From assembly GCA_038329845.1 (NCBI GenBank), contig JBBQNJ010000005.1, forward strand, positions 1 through 64,000: a stretch of DNA of 64,000 nt, in the 5' to 3' direction. Below, one piece after another: positions 52,442 through 60,641 of this stretch. Under the pieces are notes generated by a model. It searched no databases, had not been told where the DNA came from, and saw only the letters and a list, made by a program, of their open reading frames with translations. The position numbers and the translations under genes are program-made. Numbering within the stretch: position 1 is the stretch's first letter; every line of letters starts with the position of its first letter. This stretch comes from JBBQNJ01 sp038329845 (lineage in GTDB: Bacteria; Planctomycetota; Phycisphaerae; Tepidisphaerales; Tepidisphaeraceae).

Positions 52442-53485
52442 CTAGCGAATCGCGGCGAGGAGGCGGTGTTCCAATTGGGCAGCGCCATCGGCGTGGAAGC
52501 TGATCGCGATGCGTGCGACATGGATGCCCTCGGCGGCGTGCGGGGGGATTTTTACGGCGTCTTTTTCGGTGGTCACGATCATGCGGGCGGCGCTTTGGGA
52601 TCGGATCTGCGCCAGGTCGGCGACGCTGTAACGATGGTGATCGGGCAGCGCTATCGACCCGGCCAGGGGCCGGCCCGCGAGGCGCTCGATCGCGGCGAAG
52701 AAACTGCCGGGTGAGCCGATGCCGCAGAACGCGAAAACCGCGGTGCCGGCGAGTATTGCCGGGGGATGGGCGATTGCTCGATCATCCACCAGATCGACGA
52801 TGCGATGCTCGCACGCGAGAATCGGCACCGGCGATCGGCGCGACAGTTCGGCTACCAGACTGATTCTCGCCGCCGAGGGAATCTCATCGGCGTGCGTGAT
52901 CACGATCACATCGGCGCGGCGCAGGCCGTCGATCGGTTCGCGGAGCAATCCGCGCGGCAGGACGTGGCCGTATCCGAATGGCTCGGTGGCGTGTACCAGC
53001 ACGATATCCAGATCGCGGGCGGCCCGGCGATGTTGAAATCCATCATCGAGGATGAAGCAGCCGACATCGGGGGTTTCTTGCAACACTAAGCGGGCCGCGG
53101 CGACGCGGTCGGGATCGGCGTGAACGACGGCGCCGGGCAGCGCGGCGGCGAGCATCGTCGCCTCGTCGCTGATTCCTCCGGTCGAGCGGTATCCGCGCAG
53201 AAGAATCGCCGGACGGATGCCGCGATCGAGCAGTTTACCGGCCAGCCATCGCACCATCGGCGTCTTGCCGACCCCGCCGGTGGTGAGATTGCCGACGCTG
53301 AGGGTTGGCCGGTGCAGGGGATGGGCGGTGCGAAGGTTCGCGTCGAACATCCGGTTACGCATCCGGACGGCCGCAGAATAGAGCGGCTCAGCGCACGCCA
53401 ATCCCCCCCGCGCCAGGGCGGCGCCGATCCCGCGGGCCTGGCCGCTGAGCAGTCGTTTTGCGCGATCTTCGCGGGAGGGGTTCAT
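52442..53485 (-). CDS. lpxK: tetraacyldisaccharide 4'-kinase
   Basis: Phosphorylates the lipid A precursor DSMP at the 4' position, at the inner membrane. The 347-aa product has an N-terminal hydrophobic helix and the Walker A variant VGNLTTGGVGKTPMV (about 64-78), followed by AILLRGYRS, and ILDDGFQHRRAARDLDIVLV with the conserved D-D-G-F-Q-H. The C-terminal half has ALPDHHRY and TTEKDAVKI, both family hallmarks. It overlaps gluQ by ATGA at 53482-53485. It shows that this organism makes lipid A. Confidence 0.96.
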   Translation of the reverse strand: MNPSREDRAKRLLSGQARGIGAALARGGLACAEPLYSAAVRMRNRMFDANLRTAHPLHRPTLSVGNLTTGGVGKTPMVRWLAGKLLDRGIRPAILLRGYRSTGGISDEATMLAAALPGAVVHADPDRVAAARLVLQETPDVGCFILDDGFQHRRAARDLDIVLVHATEPFGYGHVLPRGLLREPIDGLRRADVIVITHADEIPSAARISLVAELSRRSPVPILACEHRIVDLVDDRAIAHPPAILAGTAVFAFCGIGSPGSFFAAIERLAGRPLAGSIALPDHHRYSVADLAQIRSQSAARMIVTTEKDAVKIPPHAAEGIHVARIAISFHADGAAQLEHRLLAAIR

Positions 53486-54435
53486 GCTTCCTCCCTGGCT
53501 CGCAGCCATTCATCGTCGTGGGTGTCGAAGATGATTGGGTGGCGGGGAATCGCGGCAAGGTCGAACGATGGCAGCAGATCGGCCGCGGTGTGGATGGGTC
53601 GGTGGGGGTTGATACCGCACCAGCGGGCGAGCAACTGGAGGATGCGGGACGCGGTCACGCCGGCGTCGCGGAAGCTGCTCAGGCGGGTGTCGCCGTGGCG
53701 CTTGGCCAGGCGGCGGCCATCGGTTCCCACGACCAGGGGGAGATGGCAATAGGCTGGCAGGCGGTCGGGCATTCCCAGGGCTTCATAGAGCGCGATCTGT
53801 CGCGGCGTGGAATCGAGCAGGTCGTCGCCGCGAATGACGTCGGTGATGTGCTGCGCTGCATCATCGACGACGACGGCCAACTGGTAGGCGGGGGTGGAGT
53901 CGGCCTTGGCGATGATGAAATCGCCGAGGCGCTGCCCGTCGATCTTCACGCATCCGGCAAAAGAGTCGTTGAACGTGACACGGCATTTCGGCATGGCGAA
54001 GCGGATGGCGGGCGGTCGGCCGGCGGCTCGAGCGGCCTGGGCGAGGGTGGTGAATCGCCCGCGACAGGTGCCGGGATAAACCGTCGCGCCGTCGTCGGCG
54101 TGGGGCGCGCTGGCGGCGAGGTCGATTTCCGAGCGGGTGCAGATGCACGGATAGGCGGCGCCGTCGGACAGAAGCCGATCGATGGCGGCGCGATGTTCGG
54201 GGCGTCGCGATGACTGGATGAGCGGGGGGCCGTCGAAGTCCAGGCCGAGCCAGTGGAGGTCGGCGAGGGCCTGCTCGGCGGCACCGCGCTTGATCCTCGG
54301 GCCGTCGAGGTCCTCAACGCGCAGGACTACTCTCCATCCGGCTTGTCGGGCGATCAGCCAGGTGATCAAGAAGGTGCGGGCGTTGCCGAGATGCAACGCG
54401 CCGGTGGGGGAGGGGGCCAGGCGAGTGGTTCGCAT
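53482..54435 (-). CDS. gluQ: glutamyl-Q tRNA(Asp) synthetase
   Basis: Class I synthetase-like enzyme (317 aa) that attaches glutamate to queuosine-34 of tRNA(Asp). It retains the catalytic domain: HIGH-like PSPTGALHLGNAR, DLDGPRIKRGA, the GluQ zinc site YPCICTRSE ... YPGTCRG, and KMSKS-like LAKRHGDTRLS. The anticodon-binding domain of GltX is missing, as expected for GluQ. Its stop overlaps the lpxK start. Upstream lies a lipoprotein gene on the same strand after 29 bp. Confidence 0.95.
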   Translation of the reverse strand: MRTTRLAPSPTGALHLGNARTFLITWLIARQAGWRVVLRVEDLDGPRIKRGAAEQALADLHWLGLDFDGPPLIQSSRRPEHRAAIDRLLSDGAAYPCICTRSEIDLAASAPHADDGATVYPGTCRGRFTTLAQAARAAGRPPAIRFAMPKCRVTFNDSFAGCVKIDGQRLGDFIIAKADSTPAYQLAVVVDDAAQHITDVIRGDDLLDSTPRQIALYEALGMPDRLPAYCHLPLVVGTDGRRLAKRHGDTRLSSFRDAGVTASRILQLLARWCGINPHRPIHTAADLLPSFDLAAIPRHPIIFDTHDDEWLRAREEA

Positions 54436-54464
54436 CGGTGGGGAGGGGGGCGAGGTGGCGGTGA

Positions 54465-55109
54465 TCAGGGATTCTCTCCCGCCGGGGCGCTGGGGGCGTC
54501 ATAATCAATGCGGGCGATGATGGACTCGAGCAGTTGTTGGTGGCGCTGGAACTGCGCGCGGGTCATGCCGATGAAGTTCAGCTCGTAGCTCTGGAGGGTC
54601 GGGCCGGATGGAACGTAGACGCTGAGCGTCCAGTTATAGATCGGGCTGGTGTCGCCGACGCCGGCGTCGGCGATCATCTGGCTGGTTGGGGCGATGCCGA
54701 TGGCCTGACGCTCGAGGATTTTCAGCGGAGGGCGCTCGACGAGCCGGGCGATCTTCACTTTTTCAGGGTTCGCTTTCTGCTCGCGGCGCATGTCTTCGAG
54801 GCGCAGTTCGAGTTGTTCGGGGCGGGTCTTGCCGCGACCGGCGAGGAGAATTTGGAATTCGTCGCTGCCGGCGATTCCGCGCAGGCTCGAGAGGCCGCTT
54901 TCGCCGAGGATGTCGATTCGCCAGCCGTCGGGGACGCGGACGCACAGGGGCAGATGGGCGAGGCGAAGGGTATGGCGCGCCGCCGGATCGGAGGGTGTTG
55001 TCGCGGGCATCGCCGGCGCGGTGGCGGGGGGTGTGGCCGGGGGGGATTGGTCGCATCCGATCAACCCGATCGCCGCGGCAAGAAAGAGCTTCTTGTAACT
55101 TTGCATCAT
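54465..55109 (-). CDS. lipoprotein of unknown function
   Basis: 214-aa predicted lipoprotein: signal peptide with lipobox LIGC (FLAAAIGLIGCDQS), then a Thr/Pro/Ala-rich linker (PPATPPATAPAMPATTP) and a soluble domain with LPLCVRVPDGWRIDI and LLAGRGKTRPEQLELRLEDM. The start MMQSYKK at 55109 has GGAG five bases upstream; an earlier in-frame ATG at 55130 is less likely. It could be co-transcribed with gluQ-lpxK. Family not recognised. Confidence 0.75.
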   Translation of the reverse strand: MMQSYKKLFLAAAIGLIGCDQSPPATPPATAPAMPATTPSDPAARHTLRLAHLPLCVRVPDGWRIDILGESGLSSLRGIAGSDEFQILLAGRGKTRPEQLELRLEDMRREQKANPEKVKIARLVERPPLKILERQAIGIAPTSQMIADAGVGDTSPIYNWTLSVYVPSGPTLQSYELNFIGMTRAQFQRHQQLLESIIARIDYDAPSAPAGENP

Positions 55110-55286
55110 GGCATCTCCATCGAAAATCACCTGCGCACCATTTTGAACGGTTCGGGAGTCATTGCAAGTGGGCGGGCGCGCTCTTGCGGATGGCGGTGCG
55201 ATCGCTATGGTATTGCACAGTCAGGTTGAAGCGCAGGGTGACGCATTCATACCGGTTACTTATTCATTCACCTTAGGACAACAGGC

Positions 55287-55697
55287 ATGGCCAAGACGAA
55301 CAGCCTTCAGGGCATGAGCATCGCGGATCTGGAAAAGCATATTGCCCGGCGGCGGGGTGAGATTCAAAAGCTCAGCCGCGAGCGCGCGAAGCTCAAGAGC
55401 CGCATGGACAAGATCGATTCGCGGATTACGGCGATGGGCGGGAGCGTGGACGGTGAGACCGCCGGTCGGGTCAGCCGTGGTAAGAGCCTGGTCGCGACCC
55501 TCGAGGAGGTTCTTCGCCGCGCCGGCAAGCCGCTCCCGGTGGGCGCTCTGGTGGAAGGCGCTCTCGACGCCGGTTACCAGAGCAGCAGCCCGCAATTTCG
55601 CAGCATCGTCAACCAGGCGTTGATCAAGGCTCGGGGCAAGTTCGAGTCGGTGGAGCGCGGGGTGTACGGGCTGCAAAAGCCGGTCAAAGAGGAGTAG
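55287..55697 (+). CDS. coiled-coil protein with C-terminal HARE-HTH-like winged helix
   Basis: 136-aa protein. Residues about 10-50 form a coiled coil (ADLEKHIARRRGEIQKLSRE). The C-terminal ~65 residues (SLVATLEEVLRRAGKPLPVG, LVEGALDAGYQSSSPQF, VNQALIKARGKFESVERGVY) match the HARE-HTH/HB1 pattern associated with recognition of modified or structured DNA or of RNA polymerase partners. A regulatory or nucleoid role is plausible, but unproven. A tandem repeat array begins 11 bp after the stop. Confidence 0.75.
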   Translation: MAKTNSLQGMSIADLEKHIARRRGEIQKLSRERAKLKSRMDKIDSRITAMGGSVDGETAGRVSRGKSLVATLEEVLRRAGKPLPVGALVEGALDAGYQSSSPQFRSIVNQALIKARGKFESVERGVYGLQKPVKEE

Positions 55698-55708
55698 GCG
55701 TTGATCGC

Positions 55709-55947
55709 CGGTGTCGATCGCGCAAGGGTCGGTGCCGACCCGGTGGTTGACCGCGCGAATCCTTAATTCCACGGTGCCGACTGCGCAAGGGTCTTTGCCG
55801 ACCCGGTGGTTGACCGCGCGAATCCTTGATTCCGCAGTGCCGACTGCGCAAGGGTCTTTGCCGACCCGGTGGTTGACCGCGCGAATCCATGATTCCGCGG
55901 TGCCGACTGCGCAAGGGTCGGTGCCGACCCGGTGGTTGACCGCGCTG
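55709..55947. repeat. 63-bp tandem repeat, about 3.8 copies
   Basis: Copies start at about 55709, 55771, 55834 and 55897. The unit contains GCGCAAGGGTCTTTGCCGACC and GGTGGTTGACCGCGCGAATCC with an internal inverted pair GGGTCGGTGCCGACCC. Variation is confined to a few positions (GGTCGG/GGTCTT, CTTAATT/CTTGATT/CATGATT). It fills the gap between the convergent coiled-coil gene and ABC ATPase gene. No spacer diversity of the CRISPR type. Confidence 0.93.
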
Positions 55948-55948
55948 A

Positions 55949-56704
55949 TCACTCGATGGCCGGCGCGGCGGCGGGGTCTGAGAGCTGTCCGCCTTCGACG
56001 TTGACGGCGTGTCGGGCATTGCGCTCATCGCGGAAGACCCGGCCATCGTGCAGATGAATCACGCGATGGCAGCGGTGGGCCACGCTCGGATCGTGGGTGA
56101 CCAGCAGGATCGTCCTGCCCTGGGCCACGAGTTGGTCGAACAGTTCGAGGATCGCCTGGCCGGTCTTGGAATCCAGTGCCCCGGTCGGCTCGTCGGCCAG
56201 GATGATCAGCGGATCGTTGACCATGGCCCGGGCGATGCAGACGCGCTGCTGCTGCCCGCCGGACAATTGCGTCGGGCGGTGGTCGGCCCGGTCGGCCAGT
56301 CCCACGCGCTCGGCCAATTCCATGGCGCGTTTACGCCGCTGGGCCGGGGCGATCCCCAGGTAGAACATGGGGACTTCCAGATTTTCCAGCACGGTGAGCT
56401 GCTGGATCAGGTTGAAGTTCTGGAAGATGAAGCCGATGCTCCGGCTGCGGATCTCGCTCATGGCGTCATCGTCGAGCGAGCCGATGTCCACGTCGCCGAG
56501 GATGTATTGGCCGCCGGTGGGATTGTCCAGCAGCCCCAGCACGTTCATCAGCGTGCTCTTGCCCGATCCGCTGGCGCCCATGATTGCGGTGTATTCGCCT
56601 TGCTGGAAGTCGATGTCCACGGCGCGAAGGGCCGCGACCTCGATGTTGGTTCCCGGCTTGCGGTAAATCTTGCTCAACTGGCGGACGGAAGCAACGGGCG
56701 GCAT
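55949..56704 (-). CDS. ABC transporter ATP-binding protein (MacB/LolD-like)
   Basis: 251-aa ATPase of the MacB/LolD/FtsE family. Walker A GASGSGKSTLMN, the family-typical LGLLDNPTGG, Q-loop IFQNFNLIQQLTVLEN, signature LSGGQQQRVCIARA, Walker B LILADEPTGALDS and VTHDPSVAHRC are intact. It would power a FtsX-like permease that is not adjacent; LolCDE-type lipoprotein export, MacB-type efflux and an antimicrobial-peptide transporter remain possible. The last codons abut the 63-bp repeat array. The ATG at 56704 begins MPPVASVRQLSKIY. Confidence 0.93.
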   Translation of the reverse strand: MPPVASVRQLSKIYRKPGTNIEVAALRAVDIDFQQGEYTAIMGASGSGKSTLMNVLGLLDNPTGGQYILGDVDIGSLDDDAMSEIRSRSIGFIFQNFNLIQQLTVLENLEVPMFYLGIAPAQRRKRAMELAERVGLADRADHRPTQLSGGQQQRVCIARAMVNDPLIILADEPTGALDSKTGQAILELFDQLVAQGRTILLVTHDPSVAHRCHRVIHLHDGRVFRDERNARHAVNVEGGQLSDPAAAPAIE

Positions 56705-56801
56705 GACGGCGATTGTACGGTGAATCGCCCGTGCGGTCATCCGCGGCGACGCTTGTCACGCGCCTGCCAGCGGCCCATACTGTCGTACCGATCGGGGCGC
56801 G

Positions 56802-58493
56802 ATGAGCTGGACGCTGTTCAAATACATCTTCCGCGATCTGCTGCGAATATTTCTGGTCACGTCGGGGGCGCTGGCCGGGATTATGAGCTTTGGTGGGTTG
56901 CTGCGCCCGCTGACCAAGCATGGGCTGGATGCGGCGCAGGTCGGGGCCATGCTCAGCTATCTCACGCCGGCGATGACGGCGTATTCCTATCCCGTCGCGG
57001 CCTTGTTCGCCACCACGGTGGTCTATGGACGGCTCTCGGCCGACAACGAGATGACCGCCTGCCGGGCCGCGGGGATCAGCCACCTGGCGATCGCGCTGCC
57101 GGCGTTCGTGCTGGGGCTGCTGGTGGCGCTGGTGAGCTTGATCTTTCTGTGTTTCGTGGTGCCCACTTTTACGCTCAAGGTCGAGCGGGTGATTTACGCG
57201 AATATCGCCCAGCTCGTGGCCAACCAGATTCAGCGGACGCACCAGATCGGAATGCCCGGTAGCTCGTTCACGATCTACGCCCAGGAAGCGCATGTGCTTT
57301 CATCGCCGGAAGGGTCCGGCGCCCAGATCGTGGAGTTGATCGGACCGATGATCGTGATGGACGACAAGGGGAAGGTGCAGCCAGGGCTGCGGATTCCCAA
57401 GTCGTTTTACATGGCCCGCAGCGCCACGGCGTATTTCCGCGAGTTGGAGGGTGGCGACCGCTTCGAGCTGATGGTGCGGCTGGAAGGGGGGCTGCAATTC
57501 GCACGCAAGCCCGAAGGTCAGATTCGCGGCGGGATCCAGACGACGCAGTTCGGGCCGATCGTGCTTCCTTCGCCGATCAAGGAGAACACCAAGTTCATGG
57601 ACATCCGGCGACTTAAGGAGCTGTACCGCGACCGCGACAAGAGCCGACGGATTCGTAATGCCCTGGATGAGTTCAGCCAGAAGGAGCAGGAGCAGCTTTA
57701 TCTTCAGCAGATCGCCGAGGCGCTGGCGACGCCGGGGGGGCGATTCGTCGCGCGGTCGGAAGACGGGACCGATTACATGATCAGCGCGGCCGCGGGAAGC
57801 GTTCAACGGGTTCCCGGGGCGTTGATCGTGGGGGCGGCGGGCGGTCGGTCGGGGGATGTGGACGCGGTGAAGGGGGTGGGATTTCGCGTGAGTCGGGCGG
57901 GGTCGATGATCCTGGATGCCGAGTCGGCCGAGGCGAAGGTGAAGGCGGTTCCCGACGCCGAGGCGGGCGTGGTGGTGGTGTCGGTCGAGCTGCGCGATGC
58001 GGTGCTAAGAACCGACGACCTGCCGACGCCGCGGGCCAGCTATCTGCGCAGCTTCGTCGTGCCGATGCCCGATTCGCTGCGGGCCGTCGAGTTCACCAGC
58101 GCCGAGCAGGCTCTGCAAAGCGCTGATCTCTCCGGTGCCAATCGCCAGCGGTTGGTGAAGGAGATGATCGGCTTGGAGAACGGCCTGATCGCCGAGATGA
58201 ACGCCCGGGCGAGCTTTTCGGTCAGTTGCTTTCTACTGGTGCTGGTCGGTTGCGCCCTGGGGATGATGTTTCGCAGCGGCAATTTCCTCACCGCCTTCGC
58301 CATCAGTTTCGTGCCGGCGCTGCTGAGCATTACGTTGATCGTTTCCGGCCAGCACACGGCGGAAAACGTGCCGTGGAACATTACCGATTCAAGCCAGAGC
58401 AAGCTGGACCTGGGGCTGGCGGTCATGTGGTCGGCCAACGTAATAAACGGTTTGCTGGCGGCGGTGATGCTGGGGCGATTGCAGCGGAAGTGA
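56802..58493 (+). CDS. LptF/LptG-family permease
   Basis: 563-aa inner-membrane protein of the YjgP/YjgQ family, which with LptB extracts LPS. Three TM helices in the N-terminal half (IFRDLLRIFLVTSGALAGI, AMTAYSYPVAALFATTVVYG with the family-typical LSADNEMTACRAAG loop, FVLGLLVALVSLIFLCF), a long periplasmic insert (about 120-440), and three C-terminal TM helices. The insert is about 200 residues longer than usual and Asp/Arg-rich. It is followed after 10 bp by a second member, as in lptF-lptG operons, but which subunit is F and which is G is not settled. Confidence 0.88.
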   Translation: MSWTLFKYIFRDLLRIFLVTSGALAGIMSFGGLLRPLTKHGLDAAQVGAMLSYLTPAMTAYSYPVAALFATTVVYGRLSADNEMTACRAAGISHLAIALPAFVLGLLVALVSLIFLCFVVPTFTLKVERVIYANIAQLVANQIQRTHQIGMPGSSFTIYAQEAHVLSSPEGSGAQIVELIGPMIVMDDKGKVQPGLRIPKSFYMARSATAYFRELEGGDRFELMVRLEGGLQFARKPEGQIRGGIQTTQFGPIVLPSPIKENTKFMDIRRLKELYRDRDKSRRIRNALDEFSQKEQEQLYLQQIAEALATPGGRFVARSEDGTDYMISAAAGSVQRVPGALIVGAAGGRSGDVDAVKGVGFRVSRAGSMILDAESAEAKVKAVPDAEAGVVVVSVELRDAVLRTDDLPTPRASYLRSFVVPMPDSLRAVEFTSAEQALQSADLSGANRQRLVKEMIGLENGLIAEMNARASFSVSCFLLVLVGCALGMMFRSGNFLTAFAISFVPALLSITLIVSGQHTAENVPWNITDSSQSKLDLGLAVMWSANVINGLLAAVMLGRLQRK

Positions 58494-58503
58494 TGATCGG
58501 ACC

Positions 58504-59643
58504 ATGCGGATTCTCGACCGATACGTGATCTGGACCTTCGTCAAGAACTACCTGATCAGCTTCATGGTGCTGGTCGGGATGTACGTCGTGCTGGACATGC
58601 TGTTCAACTTCGACGAGCTGGTCGATGTGAAGGGAACGGCCTCGGGCCCGGCGGTGCTGGATGTGCTGCGGATGCTTCGGGGCATCGGCGACTATTACTT
58701 TTACCAGACGTTCTTTTTCTTCGTGCATCTTTCCGGCGTGATCCCGATCGTCGCCGCGGCGTTCACCTTCATCCGCCTCAGTCGCTTCAATGAGCTGACC
58801 GCGTTCCTCGCCGCGGGGGTGCCGCTGCTGCGGATCGCGCTGCCGGTGATCGTGGCGGCGGTGATCCTCAACGGTCTGCTGCTGGTGGACCAGGAGGTGG
58901 TGATCCCGCAAATCAGCGACCACCTGATCCGCAGGCGCGACCAGATGCATATCAGTCAGGCGGTGAACTTTCCGATCCTCGGACTTCAAGACGGGGATGG
59001 GAACCTGCTGGTGGCGGCCCGCTACACGGTGCCCACGAGCCTGACCCCGGCGCGGATGGAATACATCAGTGTGATCTTCCGCGATGACAATTACGACGCG
59101 GTGGCGCAGGCGTACGCCGATTCGGCGGTGTGGGATGCGCGGCTGCGCGGTTGGCGCATGGAAGGAGGGTTGCTGGAGACGGGGTTAAGCCCCGACAGCC
59201 CGCCGACACCGCCCAAACCGTACCCGGTTTACCAGAGCAACATCACGCCCACCGAAGTGGCGCTGTACAAGCGGGGCGATTTTGTCGAGTTGCTATCGAC
59301 CGAGCAGATCAACCAGTTGCTCAGTCGTCCCAAGAGCTACGGCGCGCTGGACCTGCTTCGGGTGAAGCATTTCCGGTTCACCCAGCCGCTGATCAACATC
59401 ACCATGCTGCTGCTGGCGATCCCGTTCGTGCTGACGCGCGATCCAACCCGATTGAAGACGACGCTGCTGGTCTGCGCGGCGCTGGTGGGGGGCGTGATGG
59501 CGTCGGTGTTCGTCTGCCAGCAACTCGCCGGGCATCCGCCGCAAGGGGCGCTGGGCGAGAGCTGGCCGGCGCTGATGGCCTGGGCGCCGGTGATCCTGTT
59601 CGGCCCGGTGGCGGTGGTGCTGCTGGAGCGGATGAAAACTTGA
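58504..59643 (+). CDS. LptF/LptG-family permease (second subunit)
   Basis: 379-aa partner of the preceding gene. MRILDRYVIWTFVKNYLISFM is the usual N-terminal amphipathic/TM start; EFRLSRFNELTAFLAAGVPLLRIALPV corresponds to the conserved RxNELTALxAAG loop (FIRLSRFNELTAFLAAG), and the C-terminus has three TM helices (INITMLLLAIPFVLT, VCAALVGGVMASVFVC, ALMAWAPVILFGPVAVV). The periplasmic domain is of normal size. It lies 10 bp downstream of the first subunit and 4 bp upstream of the DUF2726 gene, so these form one operon. lptB is not adjacent. Confidence 0.9.
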   Translation: MRILDRYVIWTFVKNYLISFMVLVGMYVVLDMLFNFDELVDVKGTASGPAVLDVLRMLRGIGDYYFYQTFFFFVHLSGVIPIVAAAFTFIRLSRFNELTAFLAAGVPLLRIALPVIVAAVILNGLLLVDQEVVIPQISDHLIRRRDQMHISQAVNFPILGLQDGDGNLLVAARYTVPTSLTPARMEYISVIFRDDNYDAVAQAYADSAVWDARLRGWRMEGGLLETGLSPDSPPTPPKPYPVYQSNITPTEVALYKRGDFVELLSTEQINQLLSRPKSYGALDLLRVKHFRFTQPLINITMLLLAIPFVLTRDPTRLKTTLLVCAALVGGVMASVFVCQQLAGHPPQGALGESWPALMAWAPVILFGPVAVVLLERMKT

Positions 59644-59647
59644 GCCG

Positions 59648-60202
59648 ATGACATCGTTGGGGATGCTTGTTGGAATGGTCATGGATCGACTCGTGGTATA
59701 CGCCCTGATCGCCGCCGTGGGGCTGGTAATCCTGGTGCTGCTGGCGCGCTGGCTGGGCGGGGCGGAAAAGCTGCCGTACCAGGGGCGATCGGCGCTGCTC
59801 AGCGCCTCGGAGCGCGAGTTTTTTCGGGCGCTGGTCAAGGCCGTCAATGGGCGGTGGCTGATTTTCGCCAAGGTGCGGATCGCCGATGTGTTGATGGTCC
59901 CGCGGGGAACGCCCAAGTGGCTGAGCTGGCATTCGCGGATCGCGCAAAAGCACGCGGATTTCGTTCTGTGCGATCTAGTCACGACTCGACCGCTGATAAT
60001 CATCGAACTGGACGACCCCACGCACGATCGGCCGGACCGCCAGGCACGCGATCAATTCGTCGATCAAGCCTATCGCCACGCAGGGGTGCCGATCCTGCAC
60101 GCCAAGACCGCCCGAGCCTATTCCGTGTCGTCGCTGGCGCAGCAACTCACCGCCGCACGGGCTTCGGTTGGACAGCCACCTGCGTTGCCGGTGCCTGGGT
60201 AA
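59648..60202 (+). CDS. membrane-anchored DUF2726 protein
   Basis: 184-aa protein with one N-terminal TM helix (VYALIAAVGLVILVLLA) and a DUF2726 domain of restriction-endonuclease-like fold (SEREFFRALVKAV, WLSWHSRIAQKHADFVLCD, IIIELDDPTHDRPDRQARDQFVD, with the ELDDxSH-type acidic pair). DUF2726 proteins may be nucleases or inactive relatives. It is only 4 bp from the permease gene upstream, thus the third gene of the operon. Its connection with LPS export is unclear. Confidence 0.85.
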   Translation: MTSLGMLVGMVMDRLVVYALIAAVGLVILVLLARWLGGAEKLPYQGRSALLSASEREFFRALVKAVNGRWLIFAKVRIADVLMVPRGTPKWLSWHSRIAQKHADFVLCDLVTTRPLIIIELDDPTHDRPDRQARDQFVDQAYRHAGVPILHAKTARAYSVSSLAQQLTAARASVGQPPALPVPG

Positions 60203-60641
60203 ATCGGTGGTTTTCGATCGAACCTGTCGCGCAATGGGTGGGGATGAGCCAACTGCTGGCACGCAGAGGCAGGTGAGATGCCTGCACCCCCAATGGGAAC
60301 GGGTGTAGTGCCTGTTCTTGGCAAGCTTGGTTCATTCAAGAAAGAACCAGAGTACGAATGCCACGGATAAAGTGCCGCCGGTGTCCTCACCGGCGGGGAG
60401 GTGGGAATTATACCGCTCGCGGCCTTCAGTGAGACATCCGCAACGGCTCGGAACCTGCGGAATATCCCGGTTTTCCACAAGCGGATTGTGTCACTAGAGC
60501 CCGCGAGCGGTATACCGCCGGCGAGGACACCGGCGGCACAATGGCGATTGAACCGCCAAGGGATTGAGCTAGACCCATGGAACTGTGCTGGACGAAGTTC
60601 AGGATGTCCCCATTCGTGGGTCGCTCGGGTATCCTCGATGC
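60203..60641. repeat. repeat-rich spacer with a long inverted repeat
   Basis: GTGCCGCCGGTGTCCTCACC (60372-60391, continuing to CGGCGG) plus TATACCGCTCGCGG (60409-60422) are matched in inverse order by CCGCGAGCGGTATA (60501-60514) and CCGCCGGCGAGGACACCGGC (from 60515, ending GGCAC at 60539). The arms total about 39 bp with a 12-bp extra segment in the left arm and enclose ~78 bp. No target duplication is visible. The enclosed part has ACATCCGC...GCGGAATATCCC-like dispersed repeat. Copies of the GCAGGTGAGATGCCTGCAC repeat lie near 60269. Confidence 0.75.

Noticed and set aside
53482..54435. Full glutamyl-tRNA synthetase (gltX)
   Set aside because: At 317 aa without an anticodon-binding domain and with the GluQ-type zinc site, it is GluQ.
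55709..55947. CRISPR array
   Set aside because: The units are contiguous 63-bp copies without distinct spacers and no cas gene is in the window. The arrays at 1749 and 6961 were rejected for the same reason.
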